From positions 1 to 13,674 of the forward strand of contig CAZVDF010000070.1 in the NCBI GenBank assembly GCA_964626055.1: 13,674 nucleotides of DNA. The letters are read 5' to 3'. This stretch comes from JAFGSG01 sp964626055. GTDB lineage: Bacteria > Spirochaetota > UBA4802 > JAFGDQ01. The notes beneath the pieces are model-generated. The model did no database searches, was not told where the DNA came from, and saw only the letters and a program-made list of their open reading frames with translations. The stretch's first letter is position 1. The number at the start of each line of letters is the position of its first letter. Made by a program: the position numbers and the translations under genes. Positions 7,059-13,674 of this stretch are shown here, piece by piece.

Positions 7059-7616
7059 TTAAACGTTCAATATCTCTTTCTCTTTGTTATCGGTAATTGT
7101 CTGCACTTCTTCCGTATAACTATCCGTAATTTTTTGAATTTTAGCCGCAGCGACCTTGGAATCATCTTCCGATATTTCTTTTTCTTTCTCGAGTTCCTTT
7201 ATCATTTCATTGCCGTCTCTTCTGATATTTCTTATCGCTACCCTGCACTCTTCGGCTTTCTGTTTTGCGAGCTTAACATATTCCTTCCTTCTCTCTTCGG
7301 TCAAATCCGGTATCTGGATCCTTATCAGGTTGCCGTCGTTTGAAGGATTTAACGAAAGATCGGACTTAAGAATGGCTTTTTCAATCTGAGAAATGTTCCC
7401 CTTATCCCACGGATTAACTACTATAAGCCTGGGTTCCGGGCATGAAATCGTCGCGACCTGGTTTACTGGCATCTGGCTTCCGTAAACATCGACTCTTACA
7501 TTATCGAGTATGGATGGCGTTGCCCTGCCGGTTCTGATGGCAGTAAATTCCTTTTGAAGATTCTTAACGCTTTTCTTCATTCTTTCTTCGACATCGGAAA
7601 TAATTTCACCAGTCAT
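7059..7616 (-). CDS. frr: ribosome recycling factor
   Basis: Cytosolic factor that, with EF-G, splits post-termination ribosomes. The protein has the standard 185 residues. Family sequence is visible throughout: MKKSVKNLQKEF near the N-terminus, IRTGRATPSILDNV (about 27-40), VNPWDKGNISQIEKAI in the middle and GNLIRIQIPDLTEERRKEYVK further on, followed by the long charged C-terminal helix. The ATG has AGAGG about six bases upstream. It follows pyrH by 67 bases. On the minus strand a TTGACA sits at 7654-7649 in that gap but without a convincing -10. Confidence 0.97.
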   Translation of the reverse strand: MTGEIISDVEERMKKSVKNLQKEFTAIRTGRATPSILDNVRVDVYGSQMPVNQVATISCPEPRLIVVNPWDKGNISQIEKAILKSDLSLNPSNDGNLIRIQIPDLTEERRKEYVKLAKQKAEECRVAIRNIRRDGNEMIKELEKEKEISEDDSKVAAAKIQKITDSYTEEVQTITDNKEKEILNV

Positions 7617-7683
7617 ACATAACCTCTAACAATATTAGTAAAATTAATTGTCAATACACTCTTCACCGCAGTGCCGTGACATA

Positions 7684-8415
7684 TCAATTATGTACCATCG
7701 TCCCGATTTTCTCTCCCATAACGGCCTTTTTAAAAGAACCCTTTTCGAAAAGATTAAATATCTGTATGGGCAAATTATTGTCTTTGCACAATGAAACAGC
7801 CGTAAGGTCCATTATCCTGTAATTATTTTTAATGATATCCAGATAAGAGAGGGAATCTATTTTTTTTGCATTTTTATCTTTTACCGGGTCTTTATCGTAT
7901 ACCCCGTCTACTTTTGTGGCTTTCATTAAAATATCGGCTCCGATTTCAACTGCGCGGAGACTTGCTGCCGTATCGGTAGTAAAGAACGGATTACCTGTCC
8001 CGGCAGATAGTATTACGATTCTTCCTTTTTCAAGATGACGAATGGCTCTTCTGCGTATGTATGGCTCGGCGACAGAACGCATTTCAATGGCGGTCATTAC
8101 TCTTGTGGGCGCGCCCAGCTTTTCCAGCGCATCCTGGAATGCAATTGAGTTTATAACAGTGGCGAGCATGCCCATATAATCGCCTGTAGCTCTCTCAATC
8201 CCGAGTCCTTTTCCGATCTCGCCCCTGAATATATTGCCGCCTCCTATGACGAGCGCTATCCCGATTCCTGTTTTATAAACTTCATGAACATCGGAAGCAA
8301 TACTTTTAATAGTCTCAATATCAATGCCTGAATTTTTTCCGCCTGCAAGCGCCTCCCCGCTTAACTTTAATAAAACACGTTTATACTGCGTTTTGTCATT
8401 ATTACGACTTTGCAT
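7684..8415 (-). CDS. pyrH: UMP kinase (uridylate kinase)
   Basis: Bacterial amino-acid-kinase-fold enzyme that phosphorylates UMP to UDP, feeding UTP and CTP pools. It is a homohexamer in the family. KLSGEAL (17-23) and GGGNIFRG (58-65) form the phosphate-binding core. The central part has GDYMGMLATVINSIAF, RRRAIRHLEKGR and TGNPFFTTDTAA. The C-terminal nucleotide-binding part contains KVDGVYDKDP and MDLTAVSLCKD. At 243 residues it is normal, with a short hydrophilic N-terminal tail before YKRVLLKLSG. The start lies six bases after the tsf stop with only a weak AGG upstream, suggesting coupling to tsf translation. Confidence 0.97.
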   Translation of the reverse strand: MQSRNNDKTQYKRVLLKLSGEALAGGKNSGIDIETIKSIASDVHEVYKTGIGIALVIGGGNIFRGEIGKGLGIERATGDYMGMLATVINSIAFQDALEKLGAPTRVMTAIEMRSVAEPYIRRRAIRHLEKGRIVILSAGTGNPFFTTDTAASLRAVEIGADILMKATKVDGVYDKDPVKDKNAKKIDSLSYLDIIKNNYRIMDLTAVSLCKDNNLPIQIFNLFEKGSFKKAVMGEKIGTMVHN

Positions 8416-8421
8416 TATGTG

Positions 8422-9018
8422 TTATTTACCTATCTTAAAACGGGCAAACCTGGAAACTGAAATATTCTCGCCGTACTTTGACATCTTTTCCTTAACGAGA
8501 TCTTTAATAATTACTTTTGGATCGCGTATATATTCCTGTTCCATAAGACAAATCTGCGAATAATACTTTTTCATTTTGCCTTCGATTATTTTTTCAAGCA
8601 CGTTCGCCGGTTTTCCGGAATCCTTCATCTGTTCCCTGTGAATATCTTTTTCGCGTTCGAGTTCGTCAGCAGGTATCTCATCGATGTTTACATATAAAGG
8701 CGCGCTGGCTGCGACCTGCATACAGAGCTCTTTCCCGAACTCTTTAAAATCCTCGTTCTTTGCCACAAAGTCGGTTTCGCAGTTCAATTCAAGCATTACA
8801 CCCAGCTTGCCGTTCCCATGGATATAGGTCGCGATTATCCCTTCCTTCATCTGCCTGCCTTCTCTTTTATTCGACGAGGCAATGCCTTTTTTTCTTAAAT
8901 AATCGATGGCTTTTTCAATATCTCCATTGCATTCAGTTAGCGCTTTTTTACACTCAAGCATACCGGCCTGAGTCCTTTCGCGTAATTCTTTTATCAGTTC
9001 ACCTGTTACTTCTGCCAC
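8422..9018 (-). CDS. tsf: translation elongation factor Ts
   Basis: Guanine-nucleotide exchange factor for EF-Tu. The N-terminal UBA-like domain (about 1-54) includes the signature RTQAGMLECKKAL, where Gly is more usual than Gln. The core has ETDFVAKNEDF (81-91), the segment that inserts into EF-Tu. At 198 residues it is the short form with a single core subdomain, as in many non-enteric bacteria, versus about 280 in E. coli. The start is GTG with a strong AGGAGA six bases upstream; no better start exists. It heads the pyrH-frr-uppS-cdsA-dxr-rseP series. The usual upstream partner rpsB is absent: a divergent thioredoxin gene lies there instead. Confidence 0.97.
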   Translation of the reverse strand: MAEVTGELIKELRERTQAGMLECKKALTECNGDIEKAIDYLRKKGIASSNKREGRQMKEGIIATYIHGNGKLGVMLELNCETDFVAKNEDFKEFGKELCMQVAASAPLYVNIDEIPADELEREKDIHREQMKDSGKPANVLEKIIEGKMKKYYSQICLMEQEYIRDPKVIIKDLVKEKMSKYGENISVSRFARFKIGK

Positions 9019-9134
9019 TTAAAATCTCCTGAAGAATAATATTTACGGCCGGCAATATGTTAAAATATCAATTTTTCCGGCTTATGCACCATCAAAGTGT
9101 TGAAAACGCATAATGAAGTCAAGCAATTTACTGG

Positions 9135-9163
9135 ATTATAAAGTATATATTTTTTTTGTTGAA
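9135..9163 (-). promoter_or_regulatory. candidate promoter for the tsf operon
   Basis: On the minus strand a perfect TATAAT (9140-9135) is preceded, after exactly 17 bases, by TTCAAC (9163-9158), which matches the -35 consensus at three of six. Transcription would begin about 110 bases before the tsf GTG. Its -35 overlaps the -35 of the opposite promoter. A TTGACT further in (about 9122-9117) has no usable -10. Confidence 0.4.
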
Positions 9164-9185
9164 ATAAACATGCCGGCAGTATAAT
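9159..9185 (+). promoter_or_regulatory. candidate promoter for the thioredoxin gene
   Basis: TTGAAA (9159-9164) and TATAAT (9180-9185) are separated by 15 bases, two short of optimum. The -10 sits in the loop of a small CCGGC/GCCGG inverted repeat (9173-9177 and 9190-9194). Transcription would start near 9192, leaving a leader of about 40 bases. Confidence 0.4.
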
Positions 9186-9229
9186 AATAGCCGGAAGCTT
9201 TCTTAAAACAATTTAAAAAGGTCACAATA

Positions 9230-9793
9230 ATGAAAAAAAATTCAACGGCAGTCACAGCTGTTTTCCTATTATATGTTACATTAGTAGGATATAAAGCCGG
9301 CGCTGAAGCCCAGGTTAAAAAAGCCCCCGGCATAGCGCTTGAAGATATTAAAGGAAATTTTACAATGCTGAGTTCCCTTCTGTCGGCAAACAATGTCGTC
9401 ATATCGTTCTGGTCTTATGACTGCGTCCCATGCAGAAAAGAAATGCCCGAACTGCAAAAAATGGCCGATTCCGAAATCTTCAGAAAGAAAAAAATAAAAG
9501 TTGTGTTCGTTTATGTTGAAGCTACTACAGAAAAAACAAAAGAAGGAACTGCGGACAGACCGGCAAAGGAAAAAGCGCTGGAAGTTATTCAATTGCTAAA
9601 TATAAAAGAAACATGTCTCATGGATATATTCGGAATGGCGTTCGAAAATTACAGAAAAGCGTATAATATAGGAAAAGCGACATTGCCTCTTTTATTCCTC
9701 ATTAACAAAGAAAAAAATATAATTTTTTCCGCTATCGGTTATAACGAGACTAATTTGAAAAATCTGGAAAAAGCCGTTAAAAATAATTTGTAA
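9230..9793 (+). CDS. secreted or membrane-anchored TlpA/ResA-type thioredoxin-fold protein
   Basis: An N-terminal signal sequence is visible (basic MKK, hydrophobic core to about residue 20, and an AGAEA-type cleavage region near 23-27), so the protein should act outside the cytoplasm. The thioredoxin fold follows: FWSYDCVPCRKEMP places the redox pair at Cys65 and Cys68, and the cis-Pro is Pro153 in TLP. Compared with the usual WCxPC, the Trp before the first Cys is Asp here. TlpA/ResA relatives reduce cytochrome apoproteins or other periplasmic disulfides, but no cytochrome maturation gene is near, so the substrate is unknown. AAAGG lies about eight bases before the ATG. The end overlaps the converging MetE-like gene by 17 bases. 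Confidence 0.88.
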   Translation: MKKNSTAVTAVFLLYVTLVGYKAGAEAQVKKAPGIALEDIKGNFTMLSSLLSANNVVISFWSYDCVPCRKEMPELQKMADSEIFRKKKIKVVFVYVEATTEKTKEGTADRPAKEKALEVIQLLNIKETCLMDIFGMAFENYRKAYNIGKATLPLLFLINKEKNIIFSAIGYNETNLKNLEKAVKNNL

Positions 9794-10823
9794 AATCAAG
9801 CGCCAGCTTATTTGTTAAATCGACTACCTTTTCCGCGATTTCTTCACTCAGGCTTCCCATACCGCAGGCAGGAGTGAATATCGCTCTCCTGAGCAGCAGC
9901 TCTTTTACTACTCCCCTGCCAACTAATTCATTTATTGCATTCTTCAATTTACCCGACACCAGTTCAATATTTACGCTTCCATCGTAATCCGATGTCGGTA
10001 CGGCTCCCCAGGCAATTATGCCGCCTCGCCGTAAAAATTGTTTTATGGCTTCGGAGTATAACACGAAATTTCCGGCAAAAGCGAACGAATCAAAATTAAT
10101 AATATCAATATTTGTATTTAAAAGCAAATCCCAGTCGGAATTTCCGCAGCAGTGCAGGCCTATGACCGCATCTTCGTGTTCTTTAAAGGTTTTAATTAGG
10201 TTATTAAATATTGTCGTCGCTTGATCTTTGCCAAGAGGCATAAAAGCCGAGCCGAAACCCGACATGGCGGGTTCATCGAAAAATATTACAGACTGTTTTC
10301 CGAGTTTTCGTATTTCCCTTGCCTGCCATACTCCTTTCATAGCCAGACCGCGTAAAATCGCGTCGCATAGAATCTCATCGAAAAGGATAGCCTTCCCATC
10401 TTCTCCCTTTATTGAAGACAGCAGGGTTACCGGACCAACAACCTGACCTTTTATAAAATCCGTTTTGCTGTTCTTTAATTTATCGAGCAATTTATAAAAT
10501 CCGCCGGCATATTCTTTGCTTATTTTGAAATAATCGACGTCGCCCGCGGTCAGATGTTCAAAAAATTCGAGAATATCTTTATCCCTGTCTGTTCCGTTAT
10601 ATGTGACTTCATTTTTGCTATCCAGTTCCAAGCATGGCAGATTTTCAGTATATTGAACCAGCATCGCCTCTTTCGGATTAATGTTTGCAGCCTGCGGCCA
10701 GTAAGGTATATCCGGACAATTTTTAATGATATAATCCGTAATGGCGTTTATATCGGTATGCGGAATGCTTCCGATGCCTGTCGCTTTGCATTTCAGATTA
10801 AGTAATTTTTCTTTGTCGCTCAT
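9777..10823 (-). CDS. MetE/UROD-superfamily barrel protein, cobalamin-independent methionine synthase-like
   Basis: This 348-residue protein corresponds to a single TIM barrel like the C-terminal catalytic domain of MetE. It has ATGIGSIPHTD at 14-24, YWPQ at 41-44, KGQVVGPVTL at 125-134 and FDEPA at 182-186. The H-x-C zinc motif His224/Cys226 sits in GLHCCGNSDW, and a third candidate ligand Cys320 in TPACGMG. These fit methyl transfer to a thiol with zinc activation. The MetE N-terminal half is missing, as in core-MetE proteins that take methyl groups from corrinoid proteins. The substrate here is not established. It starts 16 bases after the MBL-fold gene with no strong Shine-Dalgarno, so the two are probably co-transcribed. 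Cys64 and Cys153 lack an assigned role. Confidence 0.8.
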   Translation of the reverse strand: MSDKEKLLNLKCKATGIGSIPHTDINAITDYIIKNCPDIPYWPQAANINPKEAMLVQYTENLPCLELDSKNEVTYNGTDRDKDILEFFEHLTAGDVDYFKISKEYAGGFYKLLDKLKNSKTDFIKGQVVGPVTLLSSIKGEDGKAILFDEILCDAILRGLAMKGVWQAREIRKLGKQSVIFFDEPAMSGFGSAFMPLGKDQATTIFNNLIKTFKEHEDAVIGLHCCGNSDWDLLLNTNIDIINFDSFAFAGNFVLYSEAIKQFLRRGGIIAWGAVPTSDYDGSVNIELVSGKLKNAINELVGRGVVKELLLRRAIFTPACGMGSLSEEIAEKVVDLTNKLALDFTNYF

Positions 10824-10839
10824 TCTAAATAACCCTATT

Positions 10840-11460
10840 TTATAGATAATATCTCTTCTGTTCTCTTACTGTCGATTTTGGATATCTGCCGTAATGATGC
10901 CCCGGCCATATTACAGTCTCGTCCGGAAGCTTGAGAATGATATTTCGTATAGAATTCATTATCTGTTTCTCGGAGCCTCCCAGATCGGTTCTTCCCATAC
11001 CTTCGGTAAAGAGCGTATCGCCTGTAAATACATGTCCTTCTGTGTATAGACATATACAGCCGTTACTGTGGCCCGGCGTATGCAGCACTTTCAGCTTGAC
11101 AGAGCCGACTTTTATAATATCGCCGTCTTTTACATAGGCAACAAGTTCAGGATAGCTCTTTGAACCGTTAAACTTGGTTATTACCTTTCCTTTAACGCTT
11201 TCAATCATGTGCGCATCCGCTTCATGAACAAGCAATCCGGCGCCTGTTCTTTTCATTATATAATCATTGCCGCCTGTATGATCGAAATGGCCATGCGTAT
11301 TTATTATCCACTTTATATTCACATTATGCTTTTCTATTACACTGAAAATAGTCTCGACATCGCCTGCCGGATCGATCAGCACGCCTTCGTGAGTATTCTC
11401 ATCAGCGATCAGGTAACAGAATACCGCAAAATTAGTTACCAAAGTTTGTTCTATAATCAT
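10840..11460 (-). CDS. metallo-beta-lactamase-fold hydrolase, glyoxalase II-like
   Basis: Cytosolic MBL-fold hydrolase. THGHFDH (55-61) supplies the first metal ligands, HTPGHS (127-132) the next His, GDTLF (147-151) the bridging Asp, and PGHHYG (186-191) the last His, so both metal sites look intact. The short 206-residue form resembles YcbL-type or small glyoxalase II proteins (thioester hydrolysis), but persulfide dioxygenases and others share the motifs. The start is placed at the ATG at 11460, because the in-frame GTG at 11466 overlaps the AAGGAG that sits five bases before this ATG. Its stop is 16 bases ahead of the MetE-like gene, suggesting a two-gene transcript. Confidence 0.88.
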   Translation of the reverse strand: MIIEQTLVTNFAVFCYLIADENTHEGVLIDPAGDVETIFSVIEKHNVNIKWIINTHGHFDHTGGNDYIMKRTGAGLLVHEADAHMIESVKGKVITKFNGSKSYPELVAYVKDGDIIKVGSVKLKVLHTPGHSNGCICLYTEGHVFTGDTLFTEGMGRTDLGGSEKQIMNSIRNIILKLPDETVIWPGHHYGRYPKSTVREQKRYYL

Positions 11461-11573
11461 TTTCACTCCTTAATAGTTTCTTCATGAACAAAAATTCGTA
11501 TAATTTATTTTACCAACGATAAGAAATTATTATTATGTTAAAATTTGTAAAGATATATTTAAAGATTTGATAG

Positions 11574-11602
11574 TTGACAAAATCAATCTAAATGTATTTA
11601 AT
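11574..11602 (+). promoter_or_regulatory. sigma70-type promoter for the NTP-transferase/HD-GYP genes
   Basis: A perfect TTGACA (11574-11579), a 17-base spacer and TTTAAT (11597-11602, five of six to TATAAT) form the best promoter in the window. The start of transcription would be near 11609, leaving a leader of about 110 bases before the ATG at 11721. AGTTGA (11572-11577) and TCAACT (11608-11613) form a short dyad flanking the promoter. The first 14 bases (TTGACAAAATCAAT) recur exactly upstream of rseP on the minus strand (4036-4023). Confidence 0.6.
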
Positions 11603-11720
11603 ATAATCAACTCCTCATGAATAAGCAATAAATTTATAATAGATTCTTGATGAATAACAGCCAATATCCAATAAAATAATTTTTTGGCGAGAAATTTAAC
11701 CTGCTGTAACAAGAAATGGA

Positions 11721-12779
11721 ATGCCTGAAAATATTAATATTAGAGATTACAACCGGAAAAAAATATTTTATAAAAATTCCGATATTGGACCAGTTGCATT
11801 AATACTGGCAGGATTTAATAAGATCGATTCCGAGAAAAAGAAACGGAAGCTAATTGAAGAAATGCAGGAAGCATATGAAGGTGAAATTATTTACATCGGG
11901 CAGAATAAATTCCTTAAAAATCTCGCCGGGAAACCCATTATAAAATACATAATAGACGCAGTATACAATGCAAAAAAACAAAATGCACACAGTAAAAAAA
12001 ACGATAGATTATATAAAAAAATTTTTGTTTATAACGACATTAAGAGCCTCAGCGAGACAATAGATTTATCAAAATACGAAAATCTTGTAATAAATCAGAT
12101 GAAGGATTCCGTAGGCGGCCATTTAAAGGATTTCTGCAAAAATTACATTGATTACGGGCAAAGAGTCGACATTTTTTTCGGTGATACTCCAAGAATTACC
12201 TCAAAAGATGTGGAGATGATTCATAAGGAATATGACGGCATTTTAGGCAAAAAGAAAGATCACAGAGACGTGCCCGTCTCGCTCATATACAGTTTTGTGG
12301 ATTTTAAAGATATGAGCGACAACTGGCTGGAGCACAGACTAAAATATGTTAAGGTAGGAAAAAATAAAGGAAAGCTGAAAAGTTTTATAGGTTTCAAAAA
12401 TTCCCAGTCAAGGATCGCCAACTCATCGGCATTTATAATGGATAAATCACTTGATGGATTAATTAAAAGCGAAGCCATCAATCTCTTTTATGATCTTCGA
12501 AAAGCATTATCCCCGAGCAATATTTCAAAAATAATTTATCTCTTCTGGAAGACCAGACATTTTAATATTATAAAGCAAATAAAAAATAAATGCATCGATG
12601 AAACTGAATTAATAACAGCTTCAATTGATATAATATCGAAATTATATAAAATCGACCTCTCTAAGTTCGCAATGCTCACTTATCATATTAAAAAAAACGC
12701 GTCCCGTTGGGAGAACGATATAGACAGCCCGGTCGATCTGGAAGCGATAGACAAAAAGTTCCGGGAAGGCAAGCAATAA
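11721..12779 (+). CDS. nucleotidyltransferase-fold (MobA/GT-A-like) protein of unknown substrate
   Basis: The 352-residue protein looks like a distant member of the sugar-phosphate or molybdopterin nucleotidyltransferase fold. VALILAGF (25-32) resembles the first strand and loop, KFLKNLAGKPIIKYIIDAV (63-81) the substrate-loop and helix, IFFGDTP (151-157) the metal-binding Asp strand, and NDIDSPVDLEAID (332-344) the usual C-terminal D-x-P-x-DL ending. However, the GG-x-G-x-R nucleotide loop is missing: about 30 residues of charged sequence separate LAGF from KFL. Residues about 255-330 form a helical region without a family I can name. No signal peptide is present. The Shine-Dalgarno before the ATG is weak. 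An HD-GYP gene follows after 19 bases, so they probably form one transcript. It could be a divergent active transferase or a binding-only paralogue. Confidence 0.6.
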   Translation: MPENINIRDYNRKKIFYKNSDIGPVALILAGFNKIDSEKKKRKLIEEMQEAYEGEIIYIGQNKFLKNLAGKPIIKYIIDAVYNAKKQNAHSKKNDRLYKKIFVYNDIKSLSETIDLSKYENLVINQMKDSVGGHLKDFCKNYIDYGQRVDIFFGDTPRITSKDVEMIHKEYDGILGKKKDHRDVPVSLIYSFVDFKDMSDNWLEHRLKYVKVGKNKGKLKSFIGFKNSQSRIANSSAFIMDKSLDGLIKSEAINLFYDLRKALSPSNISKIIYLFWKTRHFNIIKQIKNKCIDETELITASIDIISKLYKIDLSKFAMLTYHIKKNASRWENDIDSPVDLEAIDKKFREGKQ

Positions 12780-12798
12780 TAAAGCAATGTGAGGTTCC

Positions 12799-13674
12799 GT
12801 GCCGGATTTTAGATTGGAATATCCTGTAATCACGATCGATAATAAGGAGTTACTTTCTACAGGAACTATAGTATCCGAAGAAGCCGTAGAATCCCTTGTT
12901 TCAGGCAACGCCGGTGAAATCGCAACAAATTTTCTTCTGAAATACGGCTCAATAAAAAATGACATGACCGAATTTCTTAATCAGGAAATTTACAGCATTG
13001 TTTTCGGCGACAGGAATATTAAAAATTCGATTTTAAAGATTATTGGGAAGGTCCGACTGCCGTTGCCTGTACTTGAATCTATCCATTATTTTAAAACTTA
13101 TGATTTTTATACTTACCGTCATATCCTGATGGTCTTTGCTTTATCGGTTTTGCTTGCAAAAGATTTGCTGAAAGACTCGCGTCATTTAATGGAAGAAGTA
13201 ATTTCCTCACCGACACATGATATCGGCAAGATAAACATTCCGTTAAATATTCTGGCCAAGAAAAGCCCATTGAATAAGGCAGAGCAAAAATTATTGCATC
13301 AGCACACGCAGGTCGGATATGTGTTATTGTGCTACTATTTCCAGGATACAAAAAATCTGGCTGCAAGAATAGCCAGGGATCATCATGAAAGAAAGGACGG
13401 ATCCGGATATCCGTCAGGAATACCTATAAACGACCTGATGGTGGAAATCGTCACGGTAACGGACATTTACGATGCGTTGATCTCGCCGAGATCGTACAGG
13501 CCGACCTCGTATGACAAGCGAACAGCTCTTGAAGAGCTTACTTCAATGGCAAAAGACGGCAAAATAAGCTGGGATATCGTAAAAACATTAATAAGCCATA
13601 ACAGAAAAAATAAATCACATGTCAGCGATTGCGTCATATCGGAGCAAAAAAGAGGCGTTCCTCCTGCGAATAAC
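12799..13674 (+). CDS. HD-GYP-type HD-domain phosphohydrolase (3' end beyond window)
   Basis: An open frame of 292 codons runs to the last base without a stop. The only plausible start is GTG at 12799, with GAGG four bases upstream; an in-frame TGA lies at 12790. The HD-GYP hallmarks are present: HD-IGK at 140-144, HHERKDG at 195-201, SGYP at 202-205 and DIYDAL at 223-228 followed by R-x-Y-RP. This class hydrolyses cyclic di-GMP or related cyclic dinucleotides, with metals held by these His and Asp residues. The N-terminal 90 residues show no receiver, PAS or membrane segment. Instead there is a conserved-looking N-terminal region containing TIDNKELL and VSGNAGE, which I recall from Geobacter-type proteins. 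The C-terminus is near family end (KRGVPP), so little is probably missing. Confidence 0.85.
   Translation, partial: MPDFRLEYPVITIDNKELLSTGTIVSEEAVESLVSGNAGEIATNFLLKYGSIKNDMTEFLNQEIYSIVFGDRNIKNSILKIIGKVRLPLPVLESIHYFKTYDFYTYRHILMVFALSVLLAKDLLKDSRHLMEEVISSPTHDIGKINIPLNILAKKSPLNKAEQKLLHQHTQVGYVLLCYYFQDTKNLAARIARDHHERKDGSGYPSGIPINDLMVEIVTVTDIYDALISPRSYRPTSYDKRTALEELTSMAKDGKISWDIVKTLISHNRKNKSHVSDCVISEQKRGVPPANN

Noticed and set aside
7632..7654. Promoter for frr from the minus-strand TTGACA at 7654-7649
   Set aside because: The hexamer after a 17-base spacer (TGTTAG) matches the -10 at only three of six, and frr is probably transcribed from upstream.
7642..7680. Terminator hairpin after pyrH
   Set aside because: Only a four-base-pair stem can be formed and no U-run follows.
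11461..11466. GTG start for the MBL-fold gene at 11466
   Set aside because: The G of this GTG is the last base of the AAGGAG ribosome site; the ATG at 11460 has correct spacing.
11574..11586. FNR-type site in TTGACAAAATCAA
   Set aside because: FNR and CRP sites need TTGAT-N4-ATCAA spacing. Here the half-sites are one base too close, and the TTGACA is explained as a -35 box.
11610..11650. Third copy of the tatC/pgk leader repeat upstream of the NTP-transferase gene
   Set aside because: AGCAAT and TAATAGATT are shared, but alignment needs gaps and the GTCAG core is missing; AT-rich coincidence is likely.
12642..13366. Minus-strand open frames opposite the NTP-transferase and HD-GYP genes
   Set aside because: They are antisense shadows without recognisable motifs, and the plus-strand frames carry clear family signatures.

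Overview
This window holds fourteen protein-coding genes and short intergenic gaps, none longer than about 260 bases. It reads as a chromosomal, mostly housekeeping region of an uncultured Gram-negative-type bacterium with moderately low GC. The signs are TatC, the MEP isoprenoid enzyme Dxr, UppS, CdsA, a site-2 protease of the RseP family and a periplasmic-type thioredoxin. From memory, the HD-GYP protein, the 348-residue MetE-like protein and UMP kinase look most like deltaproteobacterial (Desulfobacterota/Desulfuromonadia) families. The lineage remains an inference. I see no rRNA, tRNA, CRISPR array, transposase or prophage.

Layout. On the + strand, tatC (126-950) and pgk (1168-2340) come first, each with its own leader. 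The two leaders share a 29-bp direct repeat at almost the same distance from the start codon. Next comes a seven-gene minus-strand block in the order tsf, pyrH, frr, uppS, cdsA, dxr, rseP (9018 down to 2382). This is the classic translation, nucleotide, isoprenoid and envelope cluster, but rpsB, which normally precedes tsf, is not here. A plus-strand hairpin site between pgk and rseP probably ends the minus-strand transcript. In the dxr-rseP gap lies a perfect 18-bp inverted repeat with a 45-base spacer. One arm recurs at 16 of 18 positions upstream of pgk, and an extended -10 promoter for rseP abuts it.

The right part is more accessory. A signal-peptide-bearing thioredoxin (9230-9793, +) diverges from tsf and overlaps tail-to-tail by 17 bp with a MetE-like barrel protein (9777-10823, -). 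The MetE-like gene probably shares a transcript with a metallo-beta-lactamase-fold hydrolase (10840-11460, -). Diverging from these, a good sigma70-type promoter drives an unusual nucleotidyltransferase-fold protein (11721-12779) followed after 19 bp by an HD-GYP-type phosphohydrolase that runs off the window end.

How the genes work together. Dxr feeds isoprenoid precursor synthesis and UppS makes the C55 lipid carrier. CdsA makes CDP-diacylglycerol for phospholipids, and RseP cleaves membrane-embedded proteins. Tsf, PyrH and Frr supply translation and UTP/CTP synthesis. The most notable non-coding signal is the family of GAAGTCA-containing repeats in the leaders. The most notable protein signal is the degenerate NTP-transferase-like gene paired with the HD-GYP gene. 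I found no clear-cut new defence or mobile system.
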